Notes under the pieces: generated by a model
Told to the model about the DNA's origin: nothing
Seen by the model: only the letters and a program-made list of their open reading frames with translations
The model's database searches: none
Shown here: positions 60,218-64,000 of the stretch, in pieces
Layout of the letters: every line of letters begins with the position of its first letter
Position numbering within the stretch: the first letter of the stretch is position 1
Program-made: the position numbers and the translations under genes
Origin: an uncultured Eubacteriales bacterium
Lineage (GTDB): Bacteria > Bacillota > Clostridia > Oscillospirales > UBA644
Direction of reading: 5' to 3'
DNA length: 64,000 nt
Assembly (NCBI GenBank): GCA_959604355.1
Contig: CAUHAO010000001.1
Span: 1-64,000 of the forward strand

Positions 60218-60487
60218 ATGACAAATAAAAATGTTACGGTAATCAATTCCGTCGGGTTACATGCCAGACCTGCGACTTACTTTATCACAAAAGCAAACGA
60301 GTTTAAAAGTTCTGTCTGGATAGAAAAAGGCGACAGACGTGTCAATGCCAAGAGTCTGTTGGGCGTTCTCAGTTTAGGTGTCGTCAAAGACAATGTGATC
60401 AATATAATCGCCGACGGTGTGGATGAAAAACAGGCCATTGAGGCGCTCAGCGAAATAATCGAGTCCAGTTTTTCCAATCTCAGATAA
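60218..60487 (+). CDS. ptsH: Phosphocarrier protein HPr
   Basis: Three in-frame ATGs occur (60206, 60209, 60218). The third gives MTNKNVTVINSVGLHARPAT with His15 and NAKSLLGVLSL with Ser46, exactly the canonical HPr numbering, so it is preferred although AGAGG is then 12 bases away. The 89-residue protein carries phosphate from enzyme I on His15; Ser46 is the HPr-kinase site that controls catabolite repression in Firmicutes. It stands alone, without ptsI, between a strong promoter and a terminator. Confidence 0.92.
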   Translation: MTNKNVTVINSVGLHARPATYFITKANEFKSSVWIEKGDRRVNAKSLLGVLSLGVVKDNVINIIADGVDEKQAIEALSEIIESSFSNLR

Positions 60488-60517
60488 AACGGTGAAAGAA
60501 AAGATATTTGTAATGAC

Positions 60518-60553
60518 GGCAGTACATTCTTTATTGTGAGTGTACTGCCTTTT
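60518..60553 (+). terminator. Terminator between ptsH and uvrC
   Basis: Stem GGCAGTACA / TGTACTGCC with a 14-base loop, then TTTT. Its T-run is short, and uvrC begins 16 bases further, so partial read-through could express uvrC. Confidence 0.7.
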
Positions 60554-60568
60554 CAATTCGGGGTTGAT

Positions 60569-62374
60569 ATGGATCTGTTGCAAAAGGCGAACAGCCTTCC
60601 CGGTGAACCGGGTGTATATATAATGCACGACAAGCACCATAGGGTGATATACGTCGGAAAAGCGAAAAATCTCAAAAACCGAGTTACAAGCTACTTTCGC
60701 AACGGTTTTCACACGCCGAAAACGGAAAAACTTGTGTCTCAGGTCGAGGATTTCGACGTAGTCATCACCGCGACGGAGCTTGACGCACTGCTCACCGAGA
60801 TAAGTCTGATACGTCTGCACAAGCCGTTTTACAACATACTGCTCAAAGACGGCATACGAGGCTATCCGTTTATAAAGCTTACGACGCGCAAACTCGCAAA
60901 CGGCGTAAAGATACCGCTTCTGATGCTCGAAAACAATAAGAAAAACAGCAAGGACAAGTATTTCGGTCCGTTCATATATCGAATGGACGCGAAGGCGATA
61001 ATCGACATAGTTTCGTCCGCGTTTGCGCTGGCAGACTGTCCGCAGAACGACTCTTCCGCCGGAAAACGCTGTATAAATTACCAAATAGGCAAATGTGCGG
61101 GTTTCTGCGCGGAGGATTATACACAACAAAAGGCTGACGCGGTGTATAATGAGATAGCGAATATCCTCGGCGGAGACACGGATGCTGTTGAAGAGCGCAC
61201 TCGCAATGAAATGACCGACGCTGCGGAAAAACTTGATTTTGAAGCGGCGGCAAAGTACCGTGACCGTCTGCGCGCACTCGATGCGCTCGCTCAAAAGCGC
61301 CGTCCTATAGTCGGACAGAAACGTAATGCGGATTATTTCGCTTTCAGACAAATTTCGGATGGGCAATGCTCGATTTTCGTGTTGCAGCTGCGCAACGGCT
61401 ATGTGGTCGGACAGCGTTGCGACATATTCGACGAGAATTTTTCGGATGAACTCATGGGGGACTATGTTCAGCGTTTTTATTCAGAAACACCGCCGCCCGC
61501 GCACGTTTATCTTGAAAAAGAATACGAGTGGTTCGCGCTTTATAATGAATGGCTCGGCGGAGTGCTTACGCTGCCGACATTTGAGTGCGATAAAGAAATA
61601 TTGACCATCGCACGCCGCAATGCTGAAGAGCGCCTGTTGCAGTATACGGGCAGGGCTGAAAACGGACAGCGCTTGCAGGACGCGTTCAATGATTTTACCG
61701 GCATACCGTCTGTGCATCGCATGGAAATATACGACGTGAGCCACCTTGCGGGTGTTGACACTGTCTGCGGAATGGTCTGTGCGGAAAACGGCGTGCTTGT
61801 CAAAAGCGCGTATAAAAAATTCCGTATCGCCGCCGCGATGGGCGGTGATGACACAGCGTGTATGAGCGAGGCGGTGACTCGCCGTCTGCAGAGATTCCTC
61901 GACGGTGACGAGAATTTTGCCCCGCTTCCTGACCTGATAATCTGTGACGGCGGAAAAGGACAAATACACGCGGTCATCGACGTGGTGCGTTCGCTCGGGC
62001 TCGATATTCCCGTCATTGGTTTCAAGAAAGACAGCCGCCACCGCACTAAGGCTGTAAGCTATGCTGACGGGCGTGACAAACCGCTCGCTGCGGAGACTGC
62101 GGTTTTCGCATTCTGCGGCAGGCTGCAGGAAGAAGTTCACCGCTATGCGATAAGCTATCACCGCCAGCTGCGCGACAAATACGCGGTGCAGACACAGCTG
62201 ACAAAGATAAACGGTATAGGGAAAGTCAAAGCGGCGGCGCTGCTACGCAAATTCGGCGGGCTTGAAAAAATGTTTGCCGCATCGGATGAGGAGTTGCTTT
62301 CAGTCAAAGGCATAACCGTTAAAGACGTGGCGAATATACGCGCGGCGAACGAAAATAAAGGAAATGAAGAATAG
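60569..62374 (+). CDS. uvrC: Excinuclease ABC subunit C (UvrC)
   Basis: The ATG at 60569 yields 601 residues, the family length. The GIY-YIG nuclease (PGVYIMHDKHHRVIYVGKAKNL; about 11-32) makes the 3' incision; the Cys-rich CINYQIGKCAGFC (about 174-186), UVR domain (DAAEKLDFEAAAKYRDRLRA), RNase-H-like nuclease (VYDVSHLAG-type EIYDVSHLAG, LIICDGGKGQ) and C-terminal HhH domain (LTKINGIGKVKAAALLRKFG) follow. It cuts both sides of DNA lesions with UvrAB. GGGG lies six bases before the start. Confidence 0.96.
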   Translation: MDLLQKANSLPGEPGVYIMHDKHHRVIYVGKAKNLKNRVTSYFRNGFHTPKTEKLVSQVEDFDVVITATELDALLTEISLIRLHKPFYNILLKDGIRGYPFIKLTTRKLANGVKIPLLMLENNKKNSKDKYFGPFIYRMDAKAIIDIVSSAFALADCPQNDSSAGKRCINYQIGKCAGFCAEDYTQQKADAVYNEIANILGGDTDAVEERTRNEMTDAAEKLDFEAAAKYRDRLRALDALAQKRRPIVGQKRNADYFAFRQISDGQCSIFVLQLRNGYVVGQRCDIFDENFSDELMGDYVQRFYSETPPPAHVYLEKEYEWFALYNEWLGGVLTLPTFECDKEILTIARRNAEERLLQYTGRAENGQRLQDAFNDFTGIPSVHRMEIYDVSHLAGVDTVCGMVCAENGVLVKSAYKKFRIAAAMGGDDTACMSEAVTRRLQRFLDGDENFAPLPDLIICDGGKGQIHAVIDVVRSLGLDIPVIGFKKDSRHRTKAVSYADGRDKPLAAETAVFAFCGRLQEEVHRYAISYHRQLRDKYAVQTQLTKINGIGKVKAAALLRKFGGLEKMFAASDEELLSVKGITVKDVANIRAANENKGNEE

Positions 62375-62537
62375 AAAGAAAAATCCTTTTTGCTGCGCGC
62401 AGCGTTTGCGTCAAACCTCGGCGCAGTCGTCAGAGATTTTTACGTCGATGTACAGGATTTCCGGTGCAAAAGCAAAGTTTTTATTACGCGGATTTTTCCT
62501 TATATTATAGGTTACAAAATTTACAGACTCATATAAA

Positions 62538-62563
62538 AACGCCCCGACATTTGTCGGGGCGTT
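62538..62563 (-). terminator. Rho-independent terminator after the DUF362 gene
   Basis: Perfect 11-bp stem AACGCCCCGAC / GTCGGGGCGTT with a 4-base loop; the minus-strand run TTTTTATATG follows. It probably also stops convergent uvrC transcription. 62375-62537 holds nothing else recognisable. Confidence 0.9.
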
Positions 62564-62579
62564 ACTGTTATTTGTATGT

Positions 62580-63467
62580 TTAATCGATGCTTATGAGTTC
62601 GTATTCCTTTGTGCCGTAGCCTATTTCCGCGGCGGCGTCGATAGTGTGAGTGCCGTGACGCGATTCGACACGTTCGAGAAAATGTTTCTGTCCGGGGTCT
62701 TCGGTCGCGGCATAAACAAGGTCGATGCACGCTTTGTCTATGGCAACCGGATCGCAGGAGGCGAGGATTCCTATATCTTTCATGCACGGGTTCTCCGCAA
62801 CGGCGCAGCAGTCGCAGTCAACGGAGATGTTTTTCATTACGTTGATATATACGGCGTTTCCGTTAAATAGCTTGATTACGGAACCCGCGGCGTCAGCCAT
62901 GGATTCGAGAAAAAGATCCTGTGCCGGAATATTTTCCCAGACTATATCCGGATTATCTGTGTATCCGGCTGAGTGAATGAGACATTTTCCCGCGGTAGAC
63001 GCGCAACCGATAGAAAGCTGCTTGAGTGCACCTCCGAATCCGCCCATCGGGTGTCCCTTGAAGTGCGAGAGCACGAGAAGGGAGTCATAATTCTTGATGT
63101 TTTTACCGACGAGGTTCTTTTTCAGCACCTTTCCGTCGGGGATGTCGAGTACGAGGTCGGGGCCTTCCGAGTCGAGCAGTTCTACGTTAAAGTATTTGTT
63201 CCATCCGTGATATTCAATGAGCTTGACATGCTTTTCGGTGGTGTTGCGCTCGCCGCCGTAAGCTGTGTTGCATTCAACGACCGTGCCTCCGATCTCGTTT
63301 ATCATCGGGCGCCATAATTCGGGACGAAGGAAGTTCTGATTTCCCTTTTCGCCCGAATGGAGTTTGACTGCAACGTTTCCCGTAAGCTGTTTGCCTACGA
63401 GTTTATACAGCCTGACGACGTTTTCGGGTGTGATGTCGCGTATGAAATATACTTTTGATTTTGTCAT
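62580..63467 (-). CDS. DUF362-domain protein
   Basis: The 295-residue protein has the DUF362 core: NVAVKLHSGEKGNQNFLRP, EIGGTVVECNTAYGGERN, SLLVLSHFKGHPMGGFGGAL-type loop (key residues HxKGH and GGxGGALK), GCASTAGKC and GILASCDPVAIDKACIDLVY. It lacks the C-terminal ferredoxin present in many relatives, but keeps clustered cysteines DCDCCAVAENPCM. Family function is not established; some members are annotated as Fe-S proteins. CGGAGGAC precedes the ATG. Confidence 0.82.
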   Translation of the reverse strand: MTKSKVYFIRDITPENVVRLYKLVGKQLTGNVAVKLHSGEKGNQNFLRPELWRPMINEIGGTVVECNTAYGGERNTTEKHVKLIEYHGWNKYFNVELLDSEGPDLVLDIPDGKVLKKNLVGKNIKNYDSLLVLSHFKGHPMGGFGGALKQLSIGCASTAGKCLIHSAGYTDNPDIVWENIPAQDLFLESMADAAGSVIKLFNGNAVYINVMKNISVDCDCCAVAENPCMKDIGILASCDPVAIDKACIDLVYAATEDPGQKHFLERVESRHGTHTIDAAAEIGYGTKEYELISID

Positions 63468-63613
63468 TTTTTTGTCCTCCGGTGTTATGCTGTTATATAT
63501 TGGAATATTTCTTCATTGTTTTCGGAATCTGTCCCTTCATCGCGTGAAGGAGGTTTTTCGGGTTTCAGTTGCCGCAGACGTAGAGGCGCAGATATTTACA
63601 TATGTAATGGGTT

Positions 63614-64000
63614 TTACCGGCTCTTAAGTCTTAGAGAAATTACGGCCTCTATATGAGGCGTGCGGGGGAACATGTCAAAGGCTTTGAAGGCTTCGGCTTC
63701 ATATGTTGGCAATGCGGACGGATCGGGAATGTTTTCTCCGTCTGCGGGGATATCCGTAAGACACGGTGCTGTCAGACGTGCCACATCGCGCGCCTGAGTG
63801 TGCGGGTCACAGCTGATGTAGACTATTTTTTCAGGTGCGAGGCGTTTGAGCTGACGTAAAGCGTCGTCGGAAAGCCCTTTGCGCGGTGGATCGACGATAA
63901 CTATATTGGGAAGGCTGTTACCTTTACAAGCGTCTGCGATAACGTCGAGTGTGTCCGCGGCATCGGCGGCAAAGAATTCAGCGTTCTTTATACCGTTGAG
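63614..64000 (-). CDS. RlmD/TrmA-family RNA (uracil-5-)-methyltransferase, C-terminal part
   Basis: The frame is open from base 64000 to a TAA at 63616-63614, giving the last 128 residues; the start is outside the window. Landmarks are IVIVDPPRKGLSDDAL, YISCDPHTQARD with the catalytic Cys and FDMFPRTPHIEAVISL, all diagnostic of the TrmA/RlmD/RlmCD class that methylates uracil in tRNA or 23S rRNA. A segment of about 25 residues before FDMFP (IPADGENIPDPSALP) is longer than in standard members. Which uracil is the target cannot be read. Confidence 0.9.
   Translation of the reverse strand, partial: LNGIKNAEFFAADAADTLDVIADACKGNSLPNIVIVDPPRKGLSDDALRQLKRLAPEKIVYISCDPHTQARDVARLTAPCLTDIPADGENIPDPSALPTYEAEAFKAFDMFPRTPHIEAVISLRLKSR

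Overview
The window looks like chromosomal DNA from an uncultured, endospore-forming, anaerobic gut-type Clostridia (Oscillospirales or Christensenellales-like; this placement is inference). The evidence is a forespore sigma factor (sigG), HrcA/CIRCE heat-shock control, AddAB recombination, a DnaD/DnaI-type primosome pair, HPr with a regulatory Ser46, strong AGGAGG ribosome sites, many TTGACA-N17-TATAAT promoters, and many ferredoxin-type proteins with no respiratory membrane complex.

Layout. 1-5.6 kb: a minus-strand cluster of secreted, membrane-tethered surface proteins (two CBM9/DOMON-like, two discoidin-like, one decayed discoidin-like relic), with Thr/Pro/Glu repeat stalks and mostly Cys-containing C-terminal tails. 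5.7-13 kb: 1-phosphofructokinase-like kinase, FeoA, HD nucleotidase, PRPP synthetase, VTC/DUF4956 pair, BlaI/BlaR1-type pair with a double operator. 13.2-18 kb: hrcA-grpE-dnaK-dnaJ. 18-35.6 kb: EamA transporter, dnaD-dnaI-rlmA, sigG, DUF2752, GH28-like protein, addBA, sugar isomerase, acyl-CoA-ligase-like enzyme, a wrecked copA with surviving copZ, SGNH hydrolase. 35.8 kb: tRNA-Leu(CAG). 36.1-47.2 kb: a continuous plus-strand run of mdh-like, fumC, hdrB, hdrC, hdrA, flxD/mvhD, two Fe-S subunits, flxA-like NAD(P)H subunit, frdB-like and frdA-like. 47.3-48.9 kb: small membrane protein, M28 peptidase, small helical protein. 49.2-56.9 kb: an AT-richer, all-minus-strand cell-envelope response island (phosphoesterase, response regulator, kinase, ABC transporter, SanA, VanY). 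57-64 kb: hemW-lepA, ptsH, uvrC, DUF362, and the end of an RlmD/TrmA-type methyltransferase.

The most interesting system is the 36.1-47.2 kb cluster. It places the reductive branch oxaloacetate -> malate -> fumarate -> succinate beside a complete HdrABC-FlxABCD-type flavin-based electron-bifurcation module, with a fumarate reductase that has no membrane anchor and lacks the His that normally binds FAD covalently. The parsimonious reading is a soluble NADH-dependent, ferredoxin-linked (bifurcating or confurcating) fumarate reductase complex; this is inferred from gene content and translational coupling. Other notable points: sigG has no usable AUG/GUG/UUG start at its conserved N-terminus and appears to start at AUU behind an excellent ribosome site and a sigma-F-like promoter; surface proteins share an uncharacterised Gly-Cys C-terminal tail; and there are two instructive pseudogenes (a discoidin-like relic at 3.4-3.6 kb and copA at 34.1-34.7 kb).
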